Notes: generated from the sequence alone by a model not told the origin. Counted from the first letter of the stretch, positions 1 to 14,084 are shown. The stretch: DNA of 64,000 bases from Diprion similis (GCF_021155765.1 NC_060116.1:5270001-5334000), one strand, 5' to 3'. Numbers and translations: made by a program.

Positions 1-253
1 TATTTTTGATCCCATATTTATTTGTTTACCGTTTGTTTTTTCTTTGAATCGTTATCAAATTCCAAAAAATCGGGATCCGACAAAAAATGAAATCTTATTT
101 CATAAAGAACACCAGAAAAAAAAATTTTCAAAAATCTGCCGGCACGCCTTAATAGTGAGATGAAGTATTCAAACTTTCAGGATCTTCTTTTTTCAAGGTG
201 AACTTAAGATTTTTCAAGTTGGAGCATAAACTTTTTTTTTAACGACCACCCTA
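1..253. repeat. Right end of a truncated GGGTGG-type DNA transposon or MITE
   Basis: The segment ends at about 250 in ACCACCCTAATATATATG. Read on the other strand this begins TTAGGGTGGT, the same terminal motif as elements ending at 9097, 16591 and 20788, each followed by TA. The other end would lie left of the window. No coding sequence is visible. The assignment rests on the terminal motif and TA flank only. Confidence 0.35.
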
Positions 254-394
254 ATATATATGTTAAAGTAATTCAAAATAAGAAGATGAAATATTTTTCT
301 CTCACGAAAACAGGCTTAAAACTTTCGTTTGGGTATAAAAGTAAGCCTGTAAAAATTTGAGCTCTTAATATTAATATTGAGATGCTCCGCATCG

Positions 395-773
395 CACTTT
401 TTCGTTTTCTATAAGAATAAAACGGGAAAAATGGTTTTTGCTTATCGTCTGATTTTTATAACTAGCTAACGACGCGTCGTACAGAAAATTTGTGGGTATA
501 TTTTTGCAGGGAATTGAACGCTCTGCAAAAAAAGTCTCCTGTTATTTTTTGATAAATCCACTCTTTCAAAAGTTATTCAGGGTCAAAAATTGATCCCCCT
601 ATAACTTTTGAAAATGTAGATTTATCAAAACATGACAAGATACGCGTAGAGCGTTCAATTCTCTACAAAAATATATCCGTGAATTTTCCGTACGACGCGT
701 TGTTAGCTAGTTATAAAAATCAGACGATAAACAAAAACCATTTTTCTCGTGTTATTCTTACGAATAAAAATTG
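395..773. repeat. Foldback element: 180-bp inverted repeat with 12-base loop
   Basis: The left arm (about 395-582) and right arm (about 595-773) are near-perfect reverse complements. CTGATTTTTATAACTAGCTA in the left arm returns inverted as TAGCTAGTTATAAAAATCAG in the right arm, and GTACGACGCG mirrors CGACGCGTCGTAC. A diverged relative of the left half lies inverted at 20345-20720. No ORF is present. The structure fits a non-autonomous foldback or MITE-type element. Confidence 0.8.
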
Positions 774-808
774 AACCTTATATTTTTTATTAAAATTGAA
801 AAATTTTC

Positions 809-809
<1 letters not shown>

Positions 810-840
<31 letters not shown>
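810..840. repeat. Poly-T tract (31 T)
   Basis: An uninterrupted run of T lies just beyond the foldback element. It could be the reverse-strand tail of a retroposed sequence or simple slippage; nothing else supports either. Confidence 0.9.
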
Positions 841-841
<1 letters not shown>

Positions 842-1299
842 TTATTTTCATTTTTAATAATGCAAAAGATGTTAATTCCTCACGACTAAATATCACAGAA
901 TTTTCGTTATATTATACAACATTGTTAGAGCTAAATTTCACTATATGGGGTAAAATCTGGTGATTGTGATAAAGTTTCGAACGCAGGTGAATGTGATTAA
1001 ACGTCACCGAGACTAAATATTACCTGCGTATTTCGGCGTAAAATGGATGAAAATTTAATCCGTCAATAGGTCGCTGAATTTTCGCGCCTCAACAATTTGC
1101 CAACAAATTCCGTAGCTAACCGTAATCGCGAATTTCTCTAAAGGTTCCTCTCGCAGCACGTCGCTCGCGTATCAGACAGTTCGCAGTTCACGTCGGGGGC
1201 AATTTTTTCGCATGTCGCGTCGCGTCAGGCTGCGATCCGCGATCTACGGATCCATGGTACCTGACAATGATAATTATTCCATGGCTCGGATCGACTAAC

Positions 1300-1512
1300 C
1301 TTCTTCGTTCGGAATAGAGCAGCGACGGTGATTAGATTCCCCGGGATCCCAATGAGCATGAATAGCACGCAGCATCCGGCGGCGAAGTAGAGCAAGGAAG
1401 GAGGGTAGTCGGTGAAGAGTTCCGCCGATCCAGGATCCTCCAGGACGACTTCGAGCTGATGATCAGAGATATTTGCCCACGAGCCATTTCCCCCCATCCA
1501 GTACTCCAGCAT
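1300..1512 (-). CDS. moody: Moody-like G-protein-coupled receptor, first coding exon (partial gene)
   Basis: This exon encodes the first 71 residues of a rhodopsin-class GPCR. Residues 1-38 are an acidic extracellular N-terminus with sequons at N9 and N14. Residues 39-67 are TM1, containing GCCVLFMLIGIPGNLI with the class A Gly-Asn pair (N59 is the TM1 anchor). It ends RTKK at a GTTAGT donor (RNA sense) in phase 0. The acceptor is ATTTTCCAG directly before ATG, so the start codon opens the exon and the 5' UTR must lie in upstream exons at higher coordinates. The TM1 motif resembles insect Moody more than Tre1. In Drosophila, Moody is needed in glia for the blood-brain barrier. Later exons (TM2-TM7, C-terminus) were not found in 1-1299 and are presumably left of the window. 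It is transcribed away from the Tre1-like gene at 30661. Confidence 0.75.
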
Positions 1513-3389
1513 CTGGAAAATCAGTCGCAACTGGTTGGACTTTAAAAATTCAACAAGAGGAAAATCGAGAAGAAAGCGAAAGAGGATGAGGAGGATATGG
1601 AAAATGATTTACCCTTTGAGTTATAGTGTTCAGTATTCTTACCACCTATTTTGTGTCCGTTTTTTTTTTCTTCTCTTTTCGTATATTTAGAGAACTTTGA
1701 AAACATATTTTTTCGCTTTTTTTTTGTGCTATTTCTGATAGTATTCAATATTCGAGAGTAATTATTCCGGTACAATGTAAATTGAAATTGTTAGAAAGAA
1801 ATTGATTTTCAAAAAAAAATTTGTCAAAATTGAAGAAATAATTCATTTCATGTCATTTCATGTCACAAGTCATAAGTTTTTGAGTCGCTGATTATGAATC
1901 GGAATTCGGATTTTAAAAATTCAGATCTAATATGGTGGACAAAATATTTGAAATTAGATTGAATCCGCTGAAAAAATCATCATTTTCCTTAGGCGTAATT
2001 AAGTGTCAGGAATTTTTCTTACATTTCAATGAGAATGATTTTTTTTTGTTTTGCACCAAAGTACGAAACGTTCAGACGAAATTTCGACGAATCCAGAAAT
2101 TTCTATTTCTGCCAATTCTTTCATTTACATCAAGTAAAAAATAAGAATCCTAGTTTCTCTCACTCGTCTCAAAGTTGATTGAAATTCATGCATAAACGAA
2201 TCAACAAAACTTCCTAAAATCAAAGCACATCGAAGTACCTAACTCAACAATCACCTCAACACACAGTAGACATATCTACTCAAGAAACAAAAAAAACTGA
2301 CATAATTTTCCAATCGATTAAAGAATTTCATTTGTATTCATAACGTAGCTATTATACTTACCGTCCAAGTTTTGCAAAGTGATGAAAAAACAATAAAAAG
2401 AAATAAACGAATAATTATAAATCGAATCCAGTTTAATTTCAATTAAATTTCCATCACCTGGGATATACATCAAACCTCCGATCTAATCAAAAATGTCAAA
2501 TTCAACCTCGATTTCAATAACATCTCACCCTACCAACCCCACATAATTATCTGATATTATCATCATCGCTATCCCTCGAATTGACAATAGAAAGAAGAAA
2601 GAAAGAAAGAAAGAAAAAAACGAAGAAGAAGAAGAAAAATGGTAAGAAAATAAAATGCGAGAAACGTAAGAGGAGGCAAAAAAAATAAAAAAAAAATTAA
2701 AAAAAATTCAATTAGACGAAACTGGCACCTATATAACGCGTAATTGTCCAATTCGAATGATAATTAACTGGTTTTACTCCACAGTACATGGTATAACACA
2801 ATGTCCTGTCCCTGCATCACGTCGGCGTATCTGCGTATCGTGTTTGATTACGTGCTTTTCTACGGTGGTTCGTGTCTGGCAGAACGTATAATTATTATCA
2901 CGACACAGTGAGTACAGGTAGACATTAATTCCGGTAGAGATAATGAAAATTTTACGTTCACCTGCAGCACCTATCACCGGTTGCATTGTCCTTTCATCGT
3001 TGTGGAGATAGGTCCTATCTACTATTCACAGGAATGTACACACACGGGGCGATTCGGGGTTCATGCGAGTAAACAATTTTCAGACTACGTTTTATGCGGA
3101 GGAAAGGAAAGATGAGAGTTTCACTTCAGATATTCAGAAATTATTATTCGCGAATAAGTGAATTAGAGGCGGTGAAAATTATGAATTTTAACTAGTGTAG
3201 GAATATTTTTCCTCACCTCCTCGTAGAATTTTTTACTATCGTGTGATTTAGAATCAAATTGCAAATTCGAATTTCGGATTTATTGAAAAAGAATTGCAAG
3301 TTTTTGCAAGATATTTGAAAAATTGTCGTTGAAAAATTACACGACGCATTTCATGCCTACTCAACTTACGGCTGACCCTTACCATTTTT

Positions 3390-3905
3390 TATTTTTTTCG
3401 AAAGTTTTTCTATAATTTTCCAAACTCTGAAGCAGTAGTCTGAATTTTTTCACGGTTGTTATTCAACTGCTCAATTATTTACGAATATTTGAGGTGATTT
3501 TGAAAACGTTCTTTTTTTAAATTATTACAAAATTCTTAGAAACTGTAATTTCTTTTCCAAACATTTAAATATCGGGCTCATGATGGGCAAATTTTTTTCT
3601 ATATTTTATCTTGGCACTTTTCATTATTTTGATCAACTAAAAATATGTTGAATGTGGCAAAAAAAAAAAAAAAAATAGTAAAAAATTGCTCCATAATAAA
3701 ACCAGTCTAGAAATGTTCTAAGTGAAAAATAGAAATTTTGAGAATTTTATATAAAGTTAACAATTCCCTAGAATTTTTTAAGAATTTCAGAAAAGATCCT
3801 TTTCAAAATCATTTCTAATCTTTACAAATAATTGAGTAATTAAATAACAAGTCTGAAAAAATTTAGGCCACTGTTTCAGAATTGGCAAAATTGCAAAAAA
3901 TTTTT
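3390..3905. repeat. Foldback element: imperfect 240-bp inverted repeat
   Basis: Sequence from about 3390-3625 pairs with the reverse complement of about 3665-3905. For example TGCTCAATTATTTACGAATA near 3469 matches the complement of TACAAATAATTGAGTAAT near 3825, and TGATTTTGAAAA recurs inverted. Inner parts also pair (ATGATGGGCAAATTTTTT against the complement of AAAAAATTGCTCCATAATA). The arms are clearly diverged. No terminal TA-flanked motif was found, so the ends are approximate. Confidence 0.7.
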
Positions 3906-4132
3906 TAAACAAAATCATACACACATTCATTATCCTAAAATATCAATAAGTTTGACTTTTATTTATGTGAATCAAAAACCGCGAGTCGAAATACCTAAAA
4001 TTAAACTGACAACAAGTTGGCGTATTCCAATAAAATTTTTCAGACTTTGAAACAATATAAAAACGCAATTTTGAACGCGTCGTTGATGACACAGGTAACC
4101 AAATAAGGTGAAGAGATAAAGTACATAATATA

Positions 4133-4451
4133 CAGGGTGAGTCAATTGAACCGTCAAGAATAGGAGGAGCTCAGTTGTGTTGATCAAAGTAAGTTTCGAA
4201 GTCTACACGTAGGTAACCACTGTGAATGCGAAACAATAATGAAGATACGACACAACAAAGGAAAGACGACAGCACAAAATATCAACAATTAGGTTCGTCT
4301 TTCCTTGTTATCATCTCTCACTTGTTGCCTTATCGTGACTTTATTTCCAATGACCACTGAATACCTGTACATAGAGACTTTGAACTTTACTTTGATATCA
4401 ACGCACCTGAGTTCCTCCAATTATTATCGACGTTTCAATTGACTCACCCAG
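4133..4451. repeat. Foldback MITE with CAGGGTGAGTCAATTG ends and TA target site
   Basis: The left end CAGGGTGAGTCAATTGAA and the right end TTCAATTGACTCACCCAG are inverted copies, each flanked by TA (4131-4132 and 4452-4453). Pairing continues through nearly the whole 319 bp: GGAGGAGCTCAG against CTGAGTTCCTCC, and GGAAAGACGA against TCGTCTTTCC near the centre. The TA duplication and compact size fit a Tc1/mariner-derived MITE. No ORF is present. Confidence 0.85.
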
Positions 4452-4599
4452 TATATGTATACATGGTTGAACGAGATGGAAAAAAGATCGTTGGATATAT
4501 ATTATGGGCGTGCTATTATCGCTCAGCGTTTCATATTGGTACCGAAAACTTTTTTTATTTACTCACATTTTATTAATGTTTTTTCTTTCACCCTCTCCC

Positions 4600-4624
4600 C
4601 CTCCCTCCCTCCCTCCCTCCCTCC
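4600..4624. repeat. (CTCC)n microsatellite
   Basis: About six tandem CTCC units in a C/T-rich stretch. Confidence 0.9.
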
Positions 4625-5942
4625 TACTCTCTGTAAGCAGGCAAAGGTTGTTTTCGATCAGCGTGTCGACTTGGTATATAACTTGACGTGTATTAGGTGC
4701 CTGCGCGCTGAGAGTTTACACAAAAATTGCCACTCAGTTCTCGAATTCTTTGTGCGTGGGTGGCACCTGTGCGTGCGAATAGCATTCCAGAAACGTACTC
4801 AATACTTTTGACGAACGTGTGTCATGAGGACGAACCGGCACTTATCCGCGATTTATCGCTGTTATCCTTGGTGAAGAGAAAACCAAAAAAAAAATAGAAA
4901 AAAAAGGATAGGAAAAAAAAAAAAGATACTGCACCGATTTAAAACCATGTATTGGATAAACAAATACGTTTGCGGAATTTCAATTCCTGGCGAATACATA
5001 TATATATATATATATACTTTTCTGTTCGGGTATTGGTTATGTGTGGAGCATGTGTTTTATAGGAGCTGAATACTTCGCTGCCGGTCTAAGCACTTCGTCG
5101 ATAAGTCATCGGTTGCGAAAAAAGAAATTTTTTTTTCACCAATTTCATAAAAAAATCAGATATTTATCTCTTATACAGAGAAATAGTAATAGTATCGTAA
5201 AAGAAAAATGACTAGCCAAATTTTTTTCAATTTCCAAAGATTTTTTCTTTTTTTGTTTTCATCATTCAAATATACTATAATTTGAGGTTCAACTCATAGG
5301 TTGCGAATTACTTTGTTAAACTGTTAATCTGAAAACTTGTTTACTGTGTACGTGAAAGTTGTAAAAAAAAAATATATATATATATATACAGGTTTCTTTT
5401 TTCTTTTTTTCTTAAATATAACGAGACTTGAACGATTTTTGTCTTATAAGCGAAGATAAAAAACGAATTCTTTCTTATAGAATTGAATGAAAAAAAGGGA
5501 GAAAAAACTTGACAAAATTGGAGTGATTCGATACGCGGAAAATTGAAATCATACAATTTTTAGCGCAGGGTTGCGATGGAGCGATATGCACATACCTCAG
5601 AGACGGACACACGGAGTCTGGATAAAGTCCGTTTATTTTAACGCAGCACGCTATCTCCTTCGCTCCGGCGATTTTCGCGGTTCTCTTTTTTTGAAATGTC
5701 TATCTGTATTTCACACTGTCGACATCGTTCCAACAAAACCCACGTGGCCAAAAGGTAAATGTGTGAATTTCTGGAATAATGAGGCAGCCTCTCCTTCACG
5801 CGTTAAGATTCATGCCTGCGGTCCATCTTATATGATGCAGGCTCAACTATTCGCATTCCCTGAATTTTCCCGCGATGCTATAGCTCGGCTATAGTCAATC
5901 GAGGGCCAGGGTTGAAATTTCGAATTTTGAAAGTACCGAAAA

Positions 5943-6100
5943 CGTCATATTCCGAATTTTTTGGTCCCGAAACTTTAAGTAAAGAAATCGAACTTTGGCG
6001 AAACATCAAAGTTCCGAAAGCGTCAAGTTTCGAATTTCCAGTCGCGAAACTTCAAGTAAAGAAATCGAACTATGGCGAAAAATCAAAGTTCCGAATGATC
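5943..6100. repeat. Two-copy imperfect tandem repeat, period about 78 bp
   Basis: Both copies carry CGAAACTT.AAGTAAAGAAATCGAACT.TGGCGAAA followed by ATCAAAGTTCCGAA. The surrounding 5900-6170 is unusually rich in TTCCGAAA-like words. The short ORF covering it looks like a by-product of the repeat. Confidence 0.75.
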
Positions 6101-8583
6101 CGAAACCCGACGCTCAAACTTCCGAAAGTGCGAAATTGAGAAAATTTTGAAATCTGAAACATCGAAAGTCGGAATAATCGAAGGGTTTTTACAATCAGTT
6201 CGCAAAAATTATCAGAATCGCGTAATTTCCATCCTATTTTTCGCAGTCCTTATCATATATTTTAACCAAACATGTTGGCCAAATAGAGAGAAAGAATTAT
6301 TTTTCGAATTTGCCAACAAAATCTCATTTCTTTTTGGCAAAAAAATAAACCGTACAATAATTTTTGTGTTTAATTAGGTGAAAGTAAATTTATTTCAATT
6401 ACATAAAAATATTTCTTTCGCCCCATATTACATGAATTCCCAATTTTCAATTCTCGTCCCTTAATTCATTCTACGCAAGGTTCGAGTGAATTCATCTTTC
6501 TACATCACACACGGTTAGAAAAAAGATGTCCCAGCAAGTCCGTTAAAATTTTTGGATAGATTTAGCCACTTTTTAATGTATTACTAGGTGAGAAAAAAGT
6601 TCAAAGTACAAATAAAATGTTTATATGACAATTTAAGTATTAAAATTACAATAATTTGTATCATATTTACGAAAAAAAATGTAACAAATAATTAAAACTT
6701 AAAGTGAAGCTGCTGGAACATCACGTTTATAGTTCAAATTTTCTAACGGTATAGATAAGAAGTATAAAAAACCCTGAGAGAATTAATTCACACTTTTCCC
6801 TTCGAAGAAAATTGATTTTCTCTTATCCTGAGCAAATATTGTTCGGTATTTTAGAATTTTCAGATATGTCGAAACCCCGGATAAATCCAGTTGTATTCCA
6901 CGTAACGCACCTACGTAGTTACGCATTGGTATTACGTATCTGCATGAAACGCCAACATCGATAAACAATTCGCGTATTACGTACAGAGAAACGATTTCGA
7001 ATGTTCACGCCTTCCGTTTCGAGTTTTGCATACAACCCACCTGACTATCTAATCTCGGTTCTGATTCATGTTCGAGCATCTGATCAACGTTGAATTTAAA
7101 AAGCATTTTTTTCTTCATTTTTAGTCTCTGATAAAATTCTTTGCAAATGTGATACATGCAAAGAAGTCGATAAGAAATTGAATTTTATAAAGTAAAACAG
7201 ATTTTTCAACATTTTCATTTATTCCTTTAGAATAATCTTATTTTCTCTTGATTTTGAATTTACGAAAGAAATTTTTTTTCCTTTTTTTCAGTACTACTAG
7301 AGCTGACTTCCGATTTCTGTATTGATTATATCTATTAATGGTTGTGTTTGACATTTAAATATTTATCTACCCTCCCCAGTTGTTGTTTACCGTGATTTTA
7401 AGCATATTTAGAGCTAATTACGTACAAGAGATATCATAAATCTTTTTGATTCGTCTAGTCTCTTAAGTCTTATATTATATTTTATTCTTTCATTAAAATT
7501 ATTTAAAAAACCTGTAAATATGCATATCTTGCAGAAAAATTAAATCTCGATGTGAGTTAAAAAAAACAAACTAGCGCCATATTTTAATTCAACATACCTA
7601 AATACCTAAAAAAAAAAAAACATTATTATTTCGAGGGGAAAGTAAAAGTTACGTTAAGCAAGTCTGTATATTTGGAGAATCTATCGTTTATTCACTTACA
7701 TACATATATAGAGAGAAAAAAAAACCAACCAAATAGAACTTTAGAAGTGAAGAAATGATAGCGCAAAAACTATGCTTTTCGATCTATTACGAGCTTATGG
7801 AATGCCCGTTAAATGTACGTCGGATAACGATCGATTCCAAATCACGAATCATTTGATGATCAGAAATTTTTATTTTTTTTAAACTTCGCATTCAAGTCGA
7901 AATCGGTAAAAATAATTGTCACCATTTATATCAGACTTCGAAAAGCTCTTCCTTACACGATGTATCTTCCAAATCATACAATTTCGAATCCCATCGCGCG
8001 TGCAATTCGAGCAATAGTTTCTAAAAATTGAAATAAAAAAGCAAGAGACAAGTTTCATTCCGCTTGCATCCTGCACGCTATATATATTTTTCCTTAAATC
8101 GTTTCAATTTCAGCTGTTTCACGAGTCGATGCAGCAGCTATATTCTGTTATTACTTATATATAGAGTTACCTCGATACGTGACTTTAGTGCGGAAAATGG
8201 TTTATATCCAGGGGCGTTATTTCAATCTGAACAATTGGATAAAAACTTTCAAAGAGAAAAAAAAAATGCTGAAGGAAAAGGCCGGAATGAGAGCTTAGAG
8301 AAACAGAGCTATCGAAAAAACGTGAAAAAATAAAACCTTTTCCGAGATCGTATATTCGCGCAAAGTTTTGCTAACTCTATCGATGCGATAAGATTACATA
8401 TTATTGCACATTATTGTACCAGGTTATACATATATATATATATACGGAAAATGAATTGTTAACGATATTATATATACAACCAAGTAAGAATTAATTATCA
8501 GGCAATAACGCGGAATCGACTAAACATCGATATTATCGTAAACCATGCATATGTTTGACTATATACAAGTATAATATATACTA

Positions 8584-9097
8584 GGTTGGTTATTTTAATT
8601 TTTTTTTTACCTACCCTTGAATAAATTAATTTTTAGCATCAAATTAAGCCATCGTGAAACCGGAACTCGGTAGAAATATTCTGACAAACGTGACTCATCC
8701 GGTTTGAATTTTTCACACACTCTAACGGAAATATTTCTAAAATTATACAAGTTCAGAAGCTGTATTTGGTTTCATTTTGTACACAATCAAATTTTCTATA
8801 AAAAAGGTTCATACTACTGTACACTTAAATTTTCATCTTGTATTTGATACGAAAGTTTAAACTCGAGTGCATTGAATAAATGAATTAAGATCCTACTTAT
8901 TACAAATGATAGTCACGAACTTTTTTAAAGAGATTTTCATTATCTACAAAATGAAAGCCAAAAACAGCATCCCAGCTTGTATAGTTTTCGAGATGTTTCG
9001 TTTACAGTGTTTTTAACTAAGGCTAAAAACTAACTTTTCAAATATTTCGTAAGAAGAAAAACAAAAGTAAAAACAGTAAGAAAAACAAAAACCACTC
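8584..9097. repeat. Foldback MITE, about 250-bp arms, mariner-like ends and TA flanks
   Basis: The left end reads TA-GGTTGGTTATTTT and the right end ACCACTC-TA. The arms pair through the element: ATTATACAAGTTCAGAAGCT near 8741 against the complement of AGCTTGTATAGTTTTCGAGA near 8975, and TTTCATTTTGTA against TACAAAATGAAA. The TAGGTTGGT start resembles mariner terminal repeats. The 3' flank (9117 on) resembles a segment at 20455, suggesting a second fragment alongside. Confidence 0.7.
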
Positions 9098-11827
9098 TAA
9101 TATATATGTAACTCAAACGGTATACGATGCCACAACAAATTCACGTTTCTAAGCATCGCCGATTTTAAATACGCAATTAGCACGTATAAAACAGAGAAAT
9201 TTGAATAATTTGTTAATTATGAAAAACGTTGGGGAATGAAGAATATCAGGTGATTTTTAGAGAATTCATTAACGACAAAAACGAGCTCTAATTAACTGCA
9301 ATCAGAGAAAACGATTGCACAATAATGTGATTCCTGTAAAATAACTAATACATAATCGATCTTTGATAATTAAATTCCATAGGTTTCCAGTATCTTTTGC
9401 TAGGTATAAAAAAATGTGAAAAAATTTTTTAAAATTAAATTCAAATCAGCTGGAGTAATTTGCTAATTTGAAGCATTAAGGCAAAAAAAAATTTCATTCA
9501 CTTCAACCAGTTTATCGGATTATAAAACTTATATTAAGACAGTTCAAAGAATTTCGTTGATAAAAATTGGGGCATAAAAAGCGAGGCGATATGAGACTAA
9601 TTATTATTTCACGAGTGGAACAAAAGATCTAAAAATCTCGCCAAGAGTTGTTCGGGCGTACAAAAAAAAATCTTACCAAACTTGGCACATTGATTTTGTC
9701 AAAACGTGCAACGAATATTTCTCTCCAGTTTGTACTCGACACATTTGATGCAACGAAATGCCATTGCGATGGAACGATGGAAATTACAACGTGCATTGTG
9801 TACCACCTGAAGCTACTGTATCGCACATGCTCGTTAGGAAATCAAGTGCACGCATGCATTATGTGGTCTCTGTATGCACAGAGGTGCAATTACATGCATC
9901 TCGTTGAACAACGCCAACGAGGTTTTAACAAGAGCCAGACATATCAACGTTGTATGGCCATAAATATTTTCGCATTCTTTTTCTCTCTCTTTCTCTTTCT
10001 CTTATCCCTGCGACATGATCAAGGGTCGTATAAGCGTTGTATTGAAGTTAGTAACGTTACTATCGTAACGATTTTTCCAGAGTAAAACGAGTTGTTTTGT
10101 GATTTTGGAATTGAATTAAGAAAACAAGAATATTTTCACCAACGTTTCGTTACCATAACTTGACTAACTTCAAAATTATGTTGGATTTACGCGAGAATGT
10201 GAGGTGAAAAAATATATATATATATATATATATGTAGAAAACAAGGGCCTGCCTAAAAACGCTGATTTGGCAATAAAAAATGCAAAAACGTGTTTGTGAT
10301 GGAGGGATATTTTTCCATTCACATATATACATACGTGTTGTATAAGTGCATAACATCGAAACGTATATACACGCATAACTTTCTACTATATACATATACA
10401 TATGTTCTATAAAGTACGTATGTATACACGCGAAAAACACCGCGCGACTAACCTTTTTCATTTTCACTCTAGGCAATTTTTTCACATACGTATAATACAA
10501 GTAATCTCACATCCTGATGATTGTTTCATTCATTTTTTTTTTTGTTGTTTTTAGAACCTTTGCTTTAGTTTTTTCTCGTCGCACTTTTTGTTACTCGTAG
10601 GTACGTATTGAATTGTTTGTTCTTGTTTTTTTTTTGTTCTTGCCTCCTTTTGTTTCGTTCTTCTTCTTACATAGAATAGGTGTAATATATTGTATCATAT
10701 AATACAAGTATGTAACGAAGGGGCACAGGAAACGCAACCATTGCGTAATTGTACCTCACCACTCACAAAACCTATTTTTGACCAGAAAAAATAAACTTTT
10801 TCTTGGCTTGAGAGTAAATGTTTAAAAAAATTTCGAGCGTATCACTGGTCAAACAAATACACCGGAGAGATACGGGATGAGATCTTATTGGTCTGACGCA
10901 CGTGTGAAAGTATGCGTGTGTGCGTGTGTGTATATGTGTTTTCCGAAAACCTATTTCTCGTCGTCAAGTTTTTTTCTTTTTTTTCCCTCTCTCTCTCTCT
11001 TTCTCTCTCCCTCTCTTTTTCTTAATCATCTCTCTATTTCTCTCTTTTCTCTCAATTTGTTTCTCTTCTTTATTCCTCGATTTCTCCTCGATCAAACGAT
11101 ACTCTCGTTTTATTTCAAACTCCTGTTATACACATTGAACCGCCTACACGCGTAGAACGATTCACAGGTGTGATGTAAAGTCTGTGAAGAAAAGCCACCG
11201 CGTCGCCGTCTACGTAGTATGAAATAGAGAAAAAAAGAAAAAAAGAGAAAAAAAAAAAAAGGAAGAAAGAAAGAAAAAGGGAAACAAGAAAAAGGAACCG
11301 GAACGTTGAGAGAACTCTGTAACTGGATTCGAGACCCTTGTCACCCTTGTAAAATGGGAGATCTCGCCTATCGATCGCGATCCTTTGGCAAGTCTTATGT
11401 ACATGTATCAAAACAAGTGGGTGGAAACGCGTTCCCCAAAGAAAACCGTGATAAGCAAATACGCTGACGCGGTGTGTAAACGCGGTGAAAAGGATGCGCG
11501 TCAAAAGTCGTGATTTTTTGGATAGATCACGGATATTAAACAAAAAAAAGAAAAGAAAAGAAACACATACGGCCACGTGACGACGCGCTGTCATCAAGTG
11601 CCTGCATGAAGACCTCTGGGAACTGCATCGGGCACCTCGTTAGAAAAGCTTCTTGAAAAAATTCTTTCCGAAATTGGGGGCAAGGAAAAAAATCTCACAA
11701 AGATTCGTCGACCGAGGCGCGCACATGTGCAAAGCTCCGATCTTCGAAAAACCAAATATAGACGCTGCTGTTTGCCGGTATGTTGGTACCTAAGATCAGT
11801 GGCAATAACCGTAAGCTTCCGTTTGAG

Positions 11828-11877
11828 AAAAGAAGAAGAAGAAGAAGAAGAAGAAGAAGAAGATGATGATGATGAAG
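11828..11877. repeat. (AAG)n/(GAT)n compound microsatellite
   Basis: About eleven AAG units run into GATGATGATGATGAA. The acidic and serine-rich ORFs read across it on both strands are artefacts of the repeat. Confidence 0.9.
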
Positions 11878-14084
11878 AAAAATTCAGACGAAAAGAGAAA
11901 GAGAGAGAGAGAGTGAGAGTAGAATCAGGAGCGAAAGTCAAAATGAAGGATAAGGAGGGGGGAGAAGAAGAACGTCGTTTTGAATTACCTTGTATTTCTC
12001 TGTATATTTTGTCAATCACCAGTAACGCCGGCAGCAACACATGTTTGAACGTTTCCCGCGAATTTGAAAGTTCAAATTTGAGAACCGGACATTTAACGCT
12101 GAACATTCGTATTTTGACACGTCCGTCTCTTGGTCATTTCTTGAGGTGTTACCGTAATACTTGTTAATTGGTTTTTATCGGTGCTCTTCGTCGCTGCAGT
12201 CGCACTGCTCTTCTCGATTAGCTTCTCAATTAGCAGAAAATTATTCCGCGTTGCACAAGTCTCGCGAGTTTTGGCTAATCCGGTTTATTTTCGCGAATTT
12301 ATGCAGGGATCCGCGTAACACGACCGCTCTGTCAAAACATCAAAACAGTCGGACTAGACGGATTCGCAGAGCTTGCGGAAGCTCTAGAGGGGCAAGCCCG
12401 AAATACGTGTATCCGGGTTATTTCGCAAGTTGATTGATAAACACGCGATCCAGAGAAGATAATTTGCCAACAACGATTGCTGGCGATGACTGGCGTTCAG
12501 TTTTTCGAAATAAGATATTTTATCACCCGGTTCCCTGCCACGCGGTGTAATATAAATCCTCGTTTTTATCCGCTTTCGCGTCGTCCACGTTTAAGTACAT
12601 CGCAGCGTAATATACGGAAGAAAAACATGTCCGTAAAAAAAAATTATCATCTATAGAGTTGTAAAAACGAGGAACATGTAATTAACAATACTGCGATAAT
12701 TTGATTAAAATGTTTTAAATCAGTCAATCAAAACTTGTTAATGAAAAAATTATATCACGATTTATAGAGGTCTCCGGTGATTAACAAACTGAACTGAATT
12801 TTGTTTCTATTTTTTTTTTTTTTTTTTTTTTTATAGTGCTGACAAATCGTTGACTTATCGATATGTGTATTAATCGTATATATGTGTACGTATGTTGTGT
12901 TCGAAAGCGTTGATAACTCTGCAAGCGCACGTGATTTGGCAAGATATTTGGGGAGAATCACTGTCACCGATCTCGTTTCGTCAAGCTCTCGGAGCCAACT
13001 GATACTCACGTCGAGTTCGCGGAGTTTCAGAGATGCGAACGGTTCGGGCAGCCGAGAAACTGACTGAGAAAGAGATCCGCGCATGCGTGTGTGTTTGTCG
13101 ATACGCATGTGTGTCTACGTGTGTATATGCCGGGCCAAAGTATGCGGAAGGTAAGGAAAATCGGAAGAAGGGTTGGTGGTTAAAGCTGCGGGGAAAAGCG
13201 CAGGAAATGAATCTACGAAAAACAATTTACTCCCGCAGAAAACTTCCGACGGAGTAGATAAATTTTTTTTCTTACCGAGAAGTTGCGGTGCAGGAAACGT
13301 GAGGAAACAGGAGGGACGGAAACAAAATGCGGTAAATAGGAAAAACGATTAATTAATCTGCTGATAAACGAATTTAGAACGAAAACAGAAAAAAAAAAAA
13401 AAAAAAAACTATTTCGCTTATGTCTCAGAATTTTTAATTTATTTACACTTAATCTTATTAGGTTGGAAACGTGATTATTTGGACAAAAGTTGAACTCGCA
13501 AAAGTTTCAATATTGAGTTCAATTTTTGGCGGTTGAAAAAGTGTGGAGACGAAAAAATCTGTGTATTGAGAAAACGATAAATTTCAAATAGAAATCAGAA
13601 ATTTATTGCCGTTTTTTACAGAGCGATAATGTCGCGTCGATGCACCTTCATCAAGTTCACTTTCAACGAATCCCAGCTAGATTTTCTTCGGAAATGAGTT
13701 ATATATCCGAATAAAAAATCTGTCGGAAATAGATTTCTCATAAACAAGATAATGTATTTTAGAAATAGAACATCAATTGTCTGTTAACAGTCTGCAATAT
13801 TATCGTTAACGAAAACTTTTCTTCGTCATAAAGAAAATGAACTATGATTAATTAAAATTGTTTCTAAGTTGTTAGTTAAAAATTGTTATTTTTTGATAAT
13901 TTTTCAATTCTCGAATTAACTCCCGATGCATCCTTAAGAAAGATTTTCGCAATCTGTGAATCGTTGTTTCATTCGGTGCGGACAAAGAGGTTCGTAAAAT
14001 TTATTGCCTCGTTTGTTTGTCGTGAAAGAGAGACGAACCTTGTAGTTTTTTCACGGGTTTAACTCGTAGGCAATAGTGGTAAAA

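Noticed and set aside
5571..5894. 107-codon plus-strand ORF
   Set aside because: Does not resemble any family I know. It adjoins a degenerate tandem repeat and lacks convincing neighbouring exons.
9648..10085. 145-codon plus-strand ORF
   Set aside because: No recognisable domain, no supporting splice structure, and a Phe/Leu-rich end that comes from a CT-rich tract. Judged chance.
11594..12167. Overlapping Ser-rich (minus) and Glu/Asp-rich (plus) ORFs
   Set aside because: Both are translations of the (AAG)n/(GAT)n microsatellite and its flanks.
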